This document shows positions 1-5,648 of a DNA stretch of 6,254 bases, in pieces (within the stretch, counting starts at the first letter, position 1; the number at the start of each line of letters is the position of its first letter). The translations under genes and the position numbers were made by a program. The DNA lies in NCBI GenBank assembly GCA_964393335.1, contig CAYMTN010000285.1, positions 1 through 6,254 of the forward strand. The letters run 5' to 3'. The notes under the pieces were generated by a model. That model saw nothing but the letters and a program-made list of their open reading frames with translations, did no database searches and had not been told where the DNA came from. This DNA comes from CAYMTN01 sp964393335 (GTDB taxonomy: Bacteria; Chloroflexota; Anaerolineae; Aggregatilineales; Aggregatilineaceae).

Positions 1-420
1 GACCTGCCGCGCACGCTCGAAGTGCTCGAAACGCAGGGCGTGCCGATCCTGGGTTATGGCACGGATACGCTGCCCGCGTTTTACAGCCGGGACAGCGGCC
101 TGCCGGTCGATCAGCGCGTCGATACGCCGGAGGAAGTCGCCGCCATCGCCGCCGCGCGGGACCGTCTCGGCCTGGCGCATGGCACGCTTGTCACCGTGCC
201 CGTGCCGCAAGCCGACGAACTGCCCGCCGGCGAGGCCGAACGCGCCATCGCGGAAGCGACTCGCCTGGCCGATCAAGCCGGGATCACGGGCAAGGACATC
301 ACGCCGTTTGTGCTCGGCAAGGTATTGGAGCTAACCGGCGGGCGCTCGCGGGATGCCAACATCGCCGCGCTGGTGAACAATGCCCGCGTCGCGGCGCATA
401 TCGCGCTGGCAATGGCGTAG
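1..420 (+). CDS. psuG: Pseudouridine-5'-phosphate glycosidase, C-terminal part
   Basis: PsuG reversibly cleaves the C-C glycosidic bond of pseudouridine 5'-phosphate, giving uracil and ribose 5-phosphate; it is a cytosolic Mn-dependent enzyme of pseudouridine catabolism. The reading frame is open from base 1, so the gene begins outside the window; 139 C-terminal residues are visible of a family length near 300. The family-typical stretch LETQGVPILGYGTDTLPAFY followed by SRDSGLPVDQRVDTPEEVA lies at visible residues 9-46, and the C-terminal block ITGKDITPFVLGKVLELTGG with SRDANIAALVNNARVAA follows. The stop is TAG at 418-420. A GTG at position 22 would give a shorter ORF but falls inside the conserved domain, so it is not the start. 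The usual partner, a pseudouridine kinase of the PfkB family, may be off-window or may be one of the kinases downstream. Family recognition is from memory of the consensus and is strong. Confidence 0.93.
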   Translation, partial: DLPRTLEVLETQGVPILGYGTDTLPAFYSRDSGLPVDQRVDTPEEVAAIAAARDRLGLAHGTLVTVPVPQADELPAGEAERAIAEATRLADQAGITGKDITPFVLGKVLELTGGRSRDANIAALVNNARVAAHIALAMA

Positions 421-471
421 GTACTCCGCCCGTCGATTTTCTGCTGCGCCTCCCCCCTCTCCGAGAACCTT

Positions 472-510
472 GCCTCACCCCCTCGTCATCCGAGTGATAA
501 GGGGTGAGGC
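472..510. repeat. Perfect 10-bp inverted repeat after psuG
   Basis: GCCTCACCCC at 472-481 is exactly complementary to GGGGTGAGGC at 501-510. Inside the loop, CTCG (482-485) can pair with CGAG (491-494) around a 5-nt loop, extending the hairpin with a bulge. It lies 51 nt after the psuG stop. No U-run follows on either strand, so a classical intrinsic terminator is not supported. It may be a dispersed intergenic palindrome or an RNA-processing/3'-end hairpin. Confidence 0.6.
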
Positions 511-517
511 TGGCAAC

Positions 518-547
518 TTCTGGCACTTTGTAGATTCCTGGTAAAAT
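518..547 (+). promoter_or_regulatory. Weak candidate promoter for the DinB gene
   Basis: TAAAAT at 542-547 matches the -10 consensus at five of six positions and lies 45 nt before the ATG at 593. A poor -35 (TTCTGG, 518-523) sits 18 nt upstream of it. The location, between a hairpin and a gene with a good ribosome binding site, favours a promoter, but the -35 is weak and housekeeping consensus rules may differ in this organism. Confidence 0.25.
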
Positions 548-592
548 GGCAGGTTACCATTAGCCGGTCTTCCACCACGAGGAGCACACACC

Positions 593-1096
593 ATGCCGCA
601 CCTGCTTGTTACGCAATTACGGTTCGCCCGCAGCGAGTTAGTACGGTGTCTGGACGGCGTGAGCGATGCCGATGCCCGCCGCCGCCTGGAACCGATGAAC
701 TGCATCAGTTGGATCATCGGCCACCTGGCAAACCAGGAACACAACTACTGGGTCATCACGGGCCAGGGGCGGGACGTCGCGCCGGGCCTCAATGACCGGG
801 TCGGTTATGGCAAACCCGCCAGCACGCCCCCGCTTGACGACATGTGGGCTATCTGGCGCACGGTCACCGCTGCCGCCGATCCGTTTCTCGACACGCTGAC
901 GCCCGCCCTGCTGCAAGACCACATGCAATGGCAGGGCAAGCCGACGTTCAACAACACCGGCTCGATGCTGCTGCGCAACCTGTACCATTACTGGTTCCAC
1001 ATCGGTGAAGCGCACGCCATCCGGCAGCAGCTCGGCCACCCCAACCTGCCGGACTTCGTCGGAGATATGAGCCACGTCGAATACACGCCGGAGTAG
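593..1096 (+). CDS. DinB-like four-helix-bundle protein
   Basis: This 167-residue protein fits the DinB/YfiT-like superfamily of small helical metalloproteins, which includes thiol-dependent S-transferases and many uncharacterised members. The expected metal-binding histidines are visible: His44 in the helix-2 motif ISWIIGHLANQE, and His132 and His136 in YHYWFHIGEAHAIRQQLGH, matching the family's HxxxH followed by G(Q/E). There is no signal peptide or membrane segment, so it is probably cytosolic. The ATG at 593 is preceded by GAGGAG (579-584) with an 8-nt spacing, which fixes the start well. It ends 51 nt before the first nucleoside hydrolase and may be co-transcribed with it. Substrate and thiol cofactor are unknown, and the role within a nucleoside cluster is not obvious. 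Family assignment is good; function is not assigned. Confidence 0.85.
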   Translation: MPHLLVTQLRFARSELVRCLDGVSDADARRRLEPMNCISWIIGHLANQEHNYWVITGQGRDVAPGLNDRVGYGKPASTPPLDDMWAIWRTVTAAADPFLDTLTPALLQDHMQWQGKPTFNNTGSMLLRNLYHYWFHIGEAHAIRQQLGHPNLPDFVGDMSHVEYTPE

Positions 1097-1147
1097 CCAA
1101 CACGCACGCACCGTGCTAAAACCATCACCACTGTCAAAGGAGAATCC

Positions 1148-2086
1148 ATGCCTCAGAAAATCATCATCGACACCGATCCCGGCGTAGACGACACGATGGC
1201 GATCTTTTTTGCGCTGCGCTCCCCGGAGCTGGACGTGATCGGCCTGACAACTATTTTCGGCAACGTTCACACCGACCTGGCGACGATCAACGCGCTGCGC
1301 CTGCTGGAAATCGCGGGCCGTCGCGATATCCCGGTCGCGCAGGGAGCCGCTGCCCCGCTGGCGGGGCCGTTCGAGGGGCCGGTGCCGTTCGTGCACGGCG
1401 ACGACGGGCAGGGAAATGTTCACCTGCCACCACCTTCCACCAGGGCTGTCTCCGAAGCGGCGGCGGCGTTTATCGTCGAGCAGGTCATGGCCGCGCCAGG
1501 TGAGATCATGCTGGTGCCCATCGGCCCGCTGACGAATATCGCGCTGGCGCTGCGCCTGGAACCGCGCATCGCGGAGAACGTCAAGGAAGTGGTGCTGATG
1601 GGCGGTAACGCGCTGTGTCCCGGCAACGCGACACCCGCCGCCGAGGCCAACATTCACAACGATCCCGAAGCGGCAGACGTCGTATTCGGCGCGGGCTGGC
1701 AGGTCACGATGGTCGGGCTGGACGTAACACACACCGTCAACATGACGCCCGCTCACCTGGACCGCTATGCGCAGGCGGATAACCCGCTGGCGCAGCACAT
1801 CAGCCGCATCGTGCCACATTACCGCCACTACTTCGAAAGCTCCTACAATGTGAAGGGCATCTGGGTCCACGATTCGTCGGCGGTCGCCTACGTGATCGAC
1901 CCAACGCTGTTCACGGTGGAAGCCTGGCCGGTACGGGTCGAAACACAGGGCTTCAGCCGGGGCAAAACGTGGCCGAACCTCCCGCCGCGTATCCTGCCAG
2001 CGTGGCAGGATCGCCCGCTGGTTAACTGCTGCGTGGCGGTTGATTCGGCGCGCCTGTTGGCGCTGGAATTGGACCGGTTGACGTAG
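1148..2086 (+). CDS. Nucleoside hydrolase (IUNH family), canonical motifs
   Basis: Nucleoside hydrolases cleave the N-glycosidic bond of ribonucleosides to give base and ribose, using a Ca2+ ion held by an Asp cluster. The 312 residues match the usual family length. Visible motifs are DTDPGVDD at 8-15 (Ca2+ site Asp residues), HGDDG at 83-87, the core VPIGPLTNIALAL around 123-135, NIHNDPEAA at 168-176, and the C-terminal VHDSSAV with His241 and Asp242, the acid/Ca2+ pair known from the Crithidia enzyme. All key residues are therefore present and it should be active. The start ATG follows AAAGGAGAA (1136-1144), a strong ribosome binding site. It sits between a DinB gene and a second nucleoside hydrolase, and kinases follow that could phosphorylate the released sugar. 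Base specificity (purine, pyrimidine or mixed) cannot be read from these motifs. Confidence 0.95.
   Translation: MPQKIIIDTDPGVDDTMAIFFALRSPELDVIGLTTIFGNVHTDLATINALRLLEIAGRRDIPVAQGAAAPLAGPFEGPVPFVHGDDGQGNVHLPPPSTRAVSEAAAAFIVEQVMAAPGEIMLVPIGPLTNIALALRLEPRIAENVKEVVLMGGNALCPGNATPAAEANIHNDPEAADVVFGAGWQVTMVGLDVTHTVNMTPAHLDRYAQADNPLAQHISRIVPHYRHYFESSYNVKGIWVHDSSAVAYVIDPTLFTVEAWPVRVETQGFSRGKTWPNLPPRILPAWQDRPLVNCCVAVDSARLLALELDRLT
1991..2011 (+). repeat. Perfect 9-bp hairpin inside the nucleoside hydrolase gene
   Basis: ATCCTGCCA (1991-1999), a GCG loop (2000-2002) and TGGCAGGAT (2003-2011) form a perfect 9-bp stem with a 3-nt loop. It lies within the coding sequence about 75 nt before the stop, encoding part of ILPAWQD. 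It may be a chance palindrome or an mRNA structural element; no U-run follows. Confidence 0.5.
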
Positions 2087-2157
2087 GGGCGTTGGTGGTG
2101 ACTGGTTGTTAGTAATTGGTCGTTAGCTGGAAATGCGGATGGCAACGTAGGGGCGTT
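2081..2157. repeat. 13-bp direct repeat pair flanking the spacer after the first nucleoside hydrolase
   Basis: ACGTAGGGGCGTT occurs at 2081-2093 and again at 2145-2157, 64 bp apart. The first copy supplies the last codon and TAG stop of the nucleoside hydrolase. Between them lie two related units, GGTTGTTAG (2104-2112) and GGTCGTTAG (2118-2126). GTAGGGGCG is a motif I associate with dispersed intergenic repeats in Chloroflexota-like genomes; that association is from memory. Confidence 0.55.
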
Positions 2158-2183
2158 TGCCGCGCCCAACTGGCGTATTTTTT
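2151..2183 (+). terminator. Weak hairpin followed by a distant T-run
   Basis: GGGCG (2151-2155) pairs with CGCCC (2163-2167) around a 7-nt loop, and six T residues follow at 2178-2183. The 10-nt distance between stem and T-run is too long for a standard intrinsic terminator, so partial attenuation between the two nucleoside hydrolase genes is the most that can be suggested. Confidence 0.2.
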
Positions 2184-2209
2184 ATCACTCACAGCAGGAG
2201 TCCAGGTAA

Positions 2210-3046
2210 ATGGCCCGAAAAATGATTATTGATACCGATACCGCTTCCGACGACGCCGTCGCGATCATGATGGCGCTGCAAACGCCTGACATCGAGGTCG
2301 AAGCGATCACCATCGTCGCCGGCAACATGCCGGTCGATCAGGCCAGCATCAACGCGCGGTACACCGTCGAGTTGTGCGGGAAAAACGTGCCGGTGTATCA
2401 CGGCGCGGACAAACCGCTGATGCGCGACATCTACCGCGCCTATTTTTTTCACGGGCCGGATGGCATGGGCGGCATGAATTACCAGGCCCAAACGCCCCCC
2501 GCTGGCGGTCACGCCGTTGACGTGCTGATCGACACTATCAAGACCAATCCCGGCATCATCCTGGTGACACTCGGCCCGATGACCAACGTCGCGCTGGCGG
2601 TATCGCAAGCGCCGGAAATCGTCGAGAACGTCAGCCGGTGCGTGGTCATGGGCGGGGCGGCCAACGTCGTCGGCAACATCACGCCCGCCGCCGAATACAA
2701 CATCTGGTGCGATCCTGAAGCGGCGCGTATCTGCTTCCGTTCCGGCCTGCCGGTCGAGATGGTCGGGTGGGAGTTGTGCCGGGGCGATGCCAATCTCAGC
2801 GACGAGGAGATGCGCTACTGTAAAGAGACGATCAACACGCCGCTCTCTCACTTCGTCGTCGATTGTAATTATTCCGCCCTGGAAGCGAACCGGAACTGGC
2901 TGGGCGATCCCGGCCTGGGGCTGCCGGACCCGGTCGCGATGGCCATCGCCATCGATCCGGGCATTTGCACGCGCCAAAGCAAGCACTACGTCGAGGTCGA
3001 GTGCGACGGCACCTATACGCGCGGCATGACGGTCGTCGATCAACTG
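2210..3046 (+). CDS. Divergent nucleoside hydrolase, 3' end lost in assembly gap
   Basis: The 279 visible residues form the same fold as the preceding gene product but with altered signature residues. The N-terminal Asp motif is DTDTASDD (8-15) in place of DTDPGxDD; HGPDG is at 81-85, VTLGPMTNVALAV at 119-131 and NIWCDPEAA at 164-172. At the position of the canonical catalytic His-Asp pair the sequence reads GLPDPVAMAIA (237-247): Asp240 is kept, but Pro239 replaces His. It belongs to the inosine/uridine-preferring nucleoside hydrolase family; substrate and even hydrolase activity are open. The start ATG is preceded by AGGAG (2196-2200) with a 9-nt spacing. Coding sequence runs intact to the last base before the Ns; from a usual length of about 310-320 residues, some 30-40 C-terminal residues are missing. 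Any ORF read through the gap to 3157 is artificial. Confidence 0.9.
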
Positions 3047-3146
3047 NNNNNNNNNNNNNNNNNNNNNNNNNNNNNNNNNNNNNNNNNNNNNNNNNNNNNN
3101 NNNNNNNNNNNNNNNNNNNNNNNNNNNNNNNNNNNNNNNNNNNNNN
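3047..3146. other. Assembly gap of exactly 100 N
   Basis: One hundred consecutive N bases separate two genes that are both incomplete at this point. A run of exactly 100 is the usual placeholder for a scaffold gap of unknown size. The upstream gene is in frame 2 and the downstream gene in frame 3, so no real protein spans the placeholder. If the genes are adjacent, the missing C-terminus and N-terminus together imply roughly 200 bp or more of real sequence. Confidence 0.97.
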
Positions 3147-3956
3147 CTGACGGGTAAACTGCCGGGCGGCTTCATCGCCAATGCCACCTGCGCCGCCGCG
3201 CGCCTGGGTCTGCGCACGGGGTACATCGGCTGGGTGGGCGACGACGATGAAGGCTCTATGCTGCACCGTGACTTTTTGAGCTGGGGCGTCGAACCGGTCG
3301 GGCTGCTGCGCGTGCGCGGCGAAACCACGCCCTTCACCCTGGTGATGACCGACCAGCGCGGCAAACGCTCGATTGTGCTGCCCTCGTTTCCGCTGTACAA
3401 CGCTGAGCTAACCTACGAACAGGCCCAGATCGCCGCCTGCGCCCGCGTGATCTACAGTTTCCCGCGTGACCCGGTGTGGTGCGCGCAGCTTCGCCACGTC
3501 ACCGTCGAATCCGGCGGATTGTTCGCGCTGGATATCGAAAGTGCCGTGAAGATGCGCGGTGACGAGTTGATCCACATCATCCAGATGGCCGACATCGTCT
3601 TTTTGACGGACAGCAGCCTGAAGACACTCGGCCTGCCCCCGATCCACAAGTTGATCAAAACACAGCAGTGGATCATCCTGACAGCCGGCAGCAGGGGCGC
3701 GTATGGCATGGAATCCGGGCGGCGCAAACCGGTCTTCGTGCGCGCGTTGCGCGTCCCGGCGCTGGATACGACCGGCGCGGGGGACTGCTTTCACGCGGCG
3801 CTGATCGCGGCCAGGCTGGACGGCGCGACACTGCCGGAGGCGCTGGCCTTCGGCAACGCGGCGGCGTCGTTGGCGGTGCAGCACGCCGGTGCACGCGGCG
3901 GGCTGCCCACGCGTAAAGAGGTTGAGGCGCAGCTCCGGCTGGCCCGGCATTCATAA
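3147..3956 (+). CDS. PfkB/ribokinase-family sugar or nucleoside kinase, N-terminus in gap
   Basis: PfkB-family kinases transfer the ATP gamma-phosphate to a hydroxymethyl group of sugars or nucleosides. The frame is open from the first base after the gap, giving 269 residues; about 30-35 N-terminal residues appear to be missing. The N-terminal signature PGGFIANATCAAARLGLRTG is at visible residues 6-25, followed by IGWVGDDDEG. The C-terminal signature is DTTGAGDCFHAALIAA (207-222), with the catalytic base Asp213 present, so the enzyme should be active. A start at the GTG at 3234 would remove the conserved PGG motif and is wrong. Lying directly behind two nucleoside hydrolases, it could phosphorylate released ribose (ribokinase-like) or a nucleoside; it could also be the pseudouridine kinase partner of the psuG gene upstream. 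The sequence does not decide between these. Confidence 0.92.
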   Translation: MTGKLPGGFIANATCAAARLGLRTGYIGWVGDDDEGSMLHRDFLSWGVEPVGLLRVRGETTPFTLVMTDQRGKRSIVLPSFPLYNAELTYEQAQIAACARVIYSFPRDPVWCAQLRHVTVESGGLFALDIESAVKMRGDELIHIIQMADIVFLTDSSLKTLGLPPIHKLIKTQQWIILTAGSRGAYGMESGRRKPVFVRALRVPALDTTGAGDCFHAALIAARLDGATLPEALAFGNAAASLAVQHAGARGGLPTRKEVEAQLRLARHS

Positions 3957-3963
3957 GCCTGCT

Positions 3964-3988
3964 GGCCGGGTTGTAGCATGACCCGGCC
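3964..3988 (+). repeat. Perfect 8-bp intercistronic hairpin between the two kinase genes
   Basis: GGCCGGGT (3964-3971) and ACCCGGCC (3981-3988) form a GC-rich 8-bp stem around a 9-nt loop that two G-U pairs can shorten. It begins 7 nt after the first kinase stop and ends 8 nt before the GGAG ribosome binding site of the next gene. No U-run follows, so an mRNA stability, processing or translation-tuning hairpin is likelier than a terminator. Confidence 0.5.
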
Positions 3989-4012
3989 CCACCGTTGGAG
4001 ACGGACCGTATC

Positions 4013-4957
4013 GTGATCACACACGTAACATTCGGCATCATCATCGACGACATCGTATTTCCTGAAGGCATCACGCGTATGGGCGTGCTCGGCGGCGGCG
4101 GCTCCCAAACCGCCTGGGGCATGGCCGCCGCGCTGGGATCGGGTGCGACGGTCGGATTGGTAGCCGGGACCGGCCCCGATCTCGACTCCGCTGCCCTGGC
4201 ACCGCTGCGCGCCGCCGGAATCAACCTCGAAGGCGTGCGTTTGACCGATCACCCGACGCCGCGCGCGTGGCAGACCGTCGAATTTGACGGGCGGCGCACG
4301 CAGGTTTGGCGCGTGCCGGTCGAATCGCTCGGCGTGCAGTTGGCACGCAGCCGGGACGTGCTGCCCGGCAGTTACTTCGACGCTCGCTGGTTTCACTGGG
4401 GCATTCACCCCGGCGATCCTGAATCGCTGGCGTTTGCGCGCTGGCTGCGCGATCACGGCCACCGCGTCAGCCTGGAACCGTTCAGGCCGCCGGAGCGCCC
4501 GCTGGCCGATTCCGAAATGCGCGATCTGCTGGCCGCGTGTGATGTCTTTTCGCCGAACTGGCTGGAAGCGGTGCGGCTGGCCGGTGCGGACGATCATGAC
4601 GGCGTGATCGCGCGCTTTGACGCGCTCGGCTGCCGGATTCTCGTGCTGCGGCGCGGGCCGGATGGCGCGGAAGTGTGGAATCTGCCGGAGCGGCGCGGCG
4701 TGTATGTGCCTGCCGTACAAACGTCGATTGTGGACGTGGTCGGCGCGGGGAATGCGTTTTGCGGGGCGCTGGTCGCACGCCTGCATGACCCGGCTCAGCC
4801 GGACGATTCGCTGGCGGATGCCGCCTGCCACGCGAGCGCGGCGGCATCGTATCTGATCGAACAGGTCGGGCTGCCACCGACCCCGCCCGATCCTGCCGAC
4901 TATGCGCGCCGGGTGAGCGAGGCACGATCCGGCCTGCGCGCGCTGTCATTGGCCTGA
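4013..4957 (+). CDS. PfkB-fold kinase-like protein, MAK32 type, with GAGN instead of GAGD
   Basis: The 314-residue protein has the ribokinase-like layout: an N-terminal strand ITHVTFGIIIDDIVFPEG (2-19), a glycine patch LGGGGSQTAWGMAAALG (26-42), and a C-terminal anion-hole motif DVVGAGNAFCGALVARL (241-257). In active PfkB enzymes the last motif is GAGD, the Asp being the catalytic base; here the codon at 4751-4753 is AAT, giving Asn247. The GGGG patch and GAGN resemble, from memory, the MAK32-like branch of the family, so this may be an inherited feature rather than a mutation. Catalysis is therefore doubtful or uses another residue. I chose GTG at 4013 because GGAG (3997-4000) and ACGGA (4001-4005) precede it; an in-frame TTG at 3995 would add six residues but has no ribosome binding site. 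The gene follows the first kinase and ends 14 nt before the next gene, so it is probably operonic. Confidence 0.85.
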   Translation: MITHVTFGIIIDDIVFPEGITRMGVLGGGGSQTAWGMAAALGSGATVGLVAGTGPDLDSAALAPLRAAGINLEGVRLTDHPTPRAWQTVEFDGRRTQVWRVPVESLGVQLARSRDVLPGSYFDARWFHWGIHPGDPESLAFARWLRDHGHRVSLEPFRPPERPLADSEMRDLLAACDVFSPNWLEAVRLAGADDHDGVIARFDALGCRILVLRRGPDGAEVWNLPERRGVYVPAVQTSIVDVVGAGNAFCGALVARLHDPAQPDDSLADAACHASAAASYLIEQVGLPPTPPDPADYARRVSEARSGLRALSLA

Positions 4958-4971
4958 AACCGAAAGATCAA

Positions 4972-5451
4972 ATGGATCGACAGCAAGGGATCGACCAACT
5001 TCAGCGCGAACATCGCACCCTGGCGGGCGTGTTACGCGGGCTGACGCCGGATCAGATCGACGCGGCACCGGTGTTTGACGCGTGGACGGTGAAAGACATC
5101 ATCGCGCACATCGCGGCGTGGCATTGGGCGCTCGTCGAAGCGATCGACGGTGTGCTGGCCGGGCGCGCGCCCTGGTTCGTCAACGCCGCGCCGGACGCCT
5201 TCAACCGGCGCGAGGTCGCGTGGCGGCGCGAAATGCCGACCGCCGAAGTACTGGCCGAGTGGCAAACGGCGTTTGACGCGTTGATCCGGCGGCTTGAGCG
5301 CCTATCCGATGAGGAGTGGCAGCGCGCCACGCCGGTCACGTGGGGCGACGGCCAGCCGGTGACGGTGCGCTCGTTGTTCGCGTATGAATACGAAGGAGCC
5401 GGGCATGAAGGTGGACACGCCCGGCAGATCGTCGCGTGGACCAGCGGTTGA
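4972..5451 (+). CDS. DinB-superfamily protein, ClbS/DfsB-like
   Basis: This 159-residue, all-helical protein resembles the ClbS/DfsB branch of the DinB superfamily; ClbS is known as a colibactin-resistance cyclopropane hydrolase, but most relatives are uncharacterised. The helix-2 motif FDAWTVKDIIAHIAAWHW (35-52) contains His46, and GHEGGHARQI (144-153) provides His145 and His149, giving the three-histidine metal site expected of the superfamily. No signal peptide or membrane helix is seen. The ATG lies only 14 nt after the preceding stop with just a weak GAAAGA upstream, suggesting translational coupling to the kinase-like gene. It differs clearly from the DinB protein at 593-1096, so the two are not a recent duplication. 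The actual substrate is unknown; protection against a reactive metabolite is only a guess from the family. Confidence 0.85.
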   Translation: MDRQQGIDQLQREHRTLAGVLRGLTPDQIDAAPVFDAWTVKDIIAHIAAWHWALVEAIDGVLAGRAPWFVNAAPDAFNRREVAWRREMPTAEVLAEWQTAFDALIRRLERLSDEEWQRATPVTWGDGQPVTVRSLFAYEYEGAGHEGGHARQIVAWTSG

Positions 5452-5489
5452 TACGGGGGACAGGCCGCATACAGCGCCCGATCCGCCGA

Positions 5490-5588
5490 TCAGATCGTGA
5501 TCACCTTGTCGGCGCGCCATTGCGCCTCGACGATGTCGCCCATGCCCTCGCCGGTGACCAGGATCACGGTATTTGTTATCTCAGCCAT
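5490..5588 (-). CDS. Small ORF, apparent internally deleted DsrE/YedF-like gene
   Basis: The ORF encodes 32 residues, MAEITNTVILVTGEGMG then DIVEAQWRADKVITI and a TGA stop. The first half resembles the start of YedF-like DsrE-fold sulfurtransferase-related proteins (NTVILVTGEGMG), and the second half resembles their extreme C-terminus (MxDIVEA..ADKVITI). Such proteins are normally about 100-120 residues, so some 75-85 central residues, including the cysteine-containing segment, are missing without a frame change. The start is supported by AAAGGAG (complement of 5595-5601). Of two adjacent ATGs, the one at 5588 has the better 6-nt spacing; the one at 5591 would add one Met. It converges on the ClbS-like gene with 38 nt between the stops. 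It may be a decayed gene that still has its expression signals, a genuine microprotein, or an assembly collapse. It almost certainly has no sulfurtransferase activity. Confidence 0.6.
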   Translation of the reverse strand: MAEITNTVILVTGEGMGDIVEAQWRADKVITI

Positions 5589-5594
5589 CATTCG

Positions 5595-5601
5595 CTCCTT
5601 T
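5595..5601 (-). promoter_or_regulatory. Ribosome binding site of the minus-strand small ORF
   Basis: The complement of 5595-5601 reads AAAGGAG, a near-perfect Shine-Dalgarno sequence, 6 nt before the ATG at 5588 and 3 nt before that at 5591. It decides the start and is the main evidence that this short ORF is, or recently was, translated. A weak 4-bp pairing TTTC/GAAA (5599-5610) overlaps it. Confidence 0.6.
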
Positions 5602-5637
5602 CGCGGGAAATGAAAAAAACTGGCCCACAACCCGAAG

Positions 5638-5646
5638 ATTATCACA
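5638..5646 (-). promoter_or_regulatory. Candidate extended -10 promoter for the small ORF
   Basis: The minus strand reads TGTGATAAT across 5646-5638: an extended -10 (TGN) joined to GATAAT, five of six matches to consensus. Initiation would fall near 5631, leaving a leader of roughly 40 nt before the ATG at 5588. No good -35 is present, which an extended -10 can tolerate. Confidence 0.35.
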
Positions 5647-5648
5647 AG

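Noticed and set aside
638..1870. Long 410-residue minus-strand ORF
   Set aside because: It lies antisense to the DinB and nucleoside hydrolase genes, has low-complexity Arg/Asp/Val composition and no recognisable domain; it is a high-GC shadow.
2210..3157. Nucleoside hydrolase ORF read through the N run to a stop at 3155-3157
   Set aside because: The last codons come from sequence after an unknown-size gap and are in a different frame from the kinase that clearly occupies it; only 2210-3046 is real.
3995..4012. TTG at 3995 as the start of the MAK32-like protein
   Set aside because: No ribosome binding site precedes it, and the GGAG at 3997-4000 lies within the added codons, pointing to GTG at 4013. 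It cannot be excluded completely.
3791..4831. Long 346-residue minus-strand ORF opposite the kinase genes
   Set aside because: Both plus-strand kinases show clear family motifs across this stretch, and the antisense product shows no domain and has shadow-like composition.
5452..5489. Terminator between the convergent ClbS-like gene and the small ORF
   Set aside because: No stable hairpin with a T-run is visible on either strand in the 38-nt spacer.
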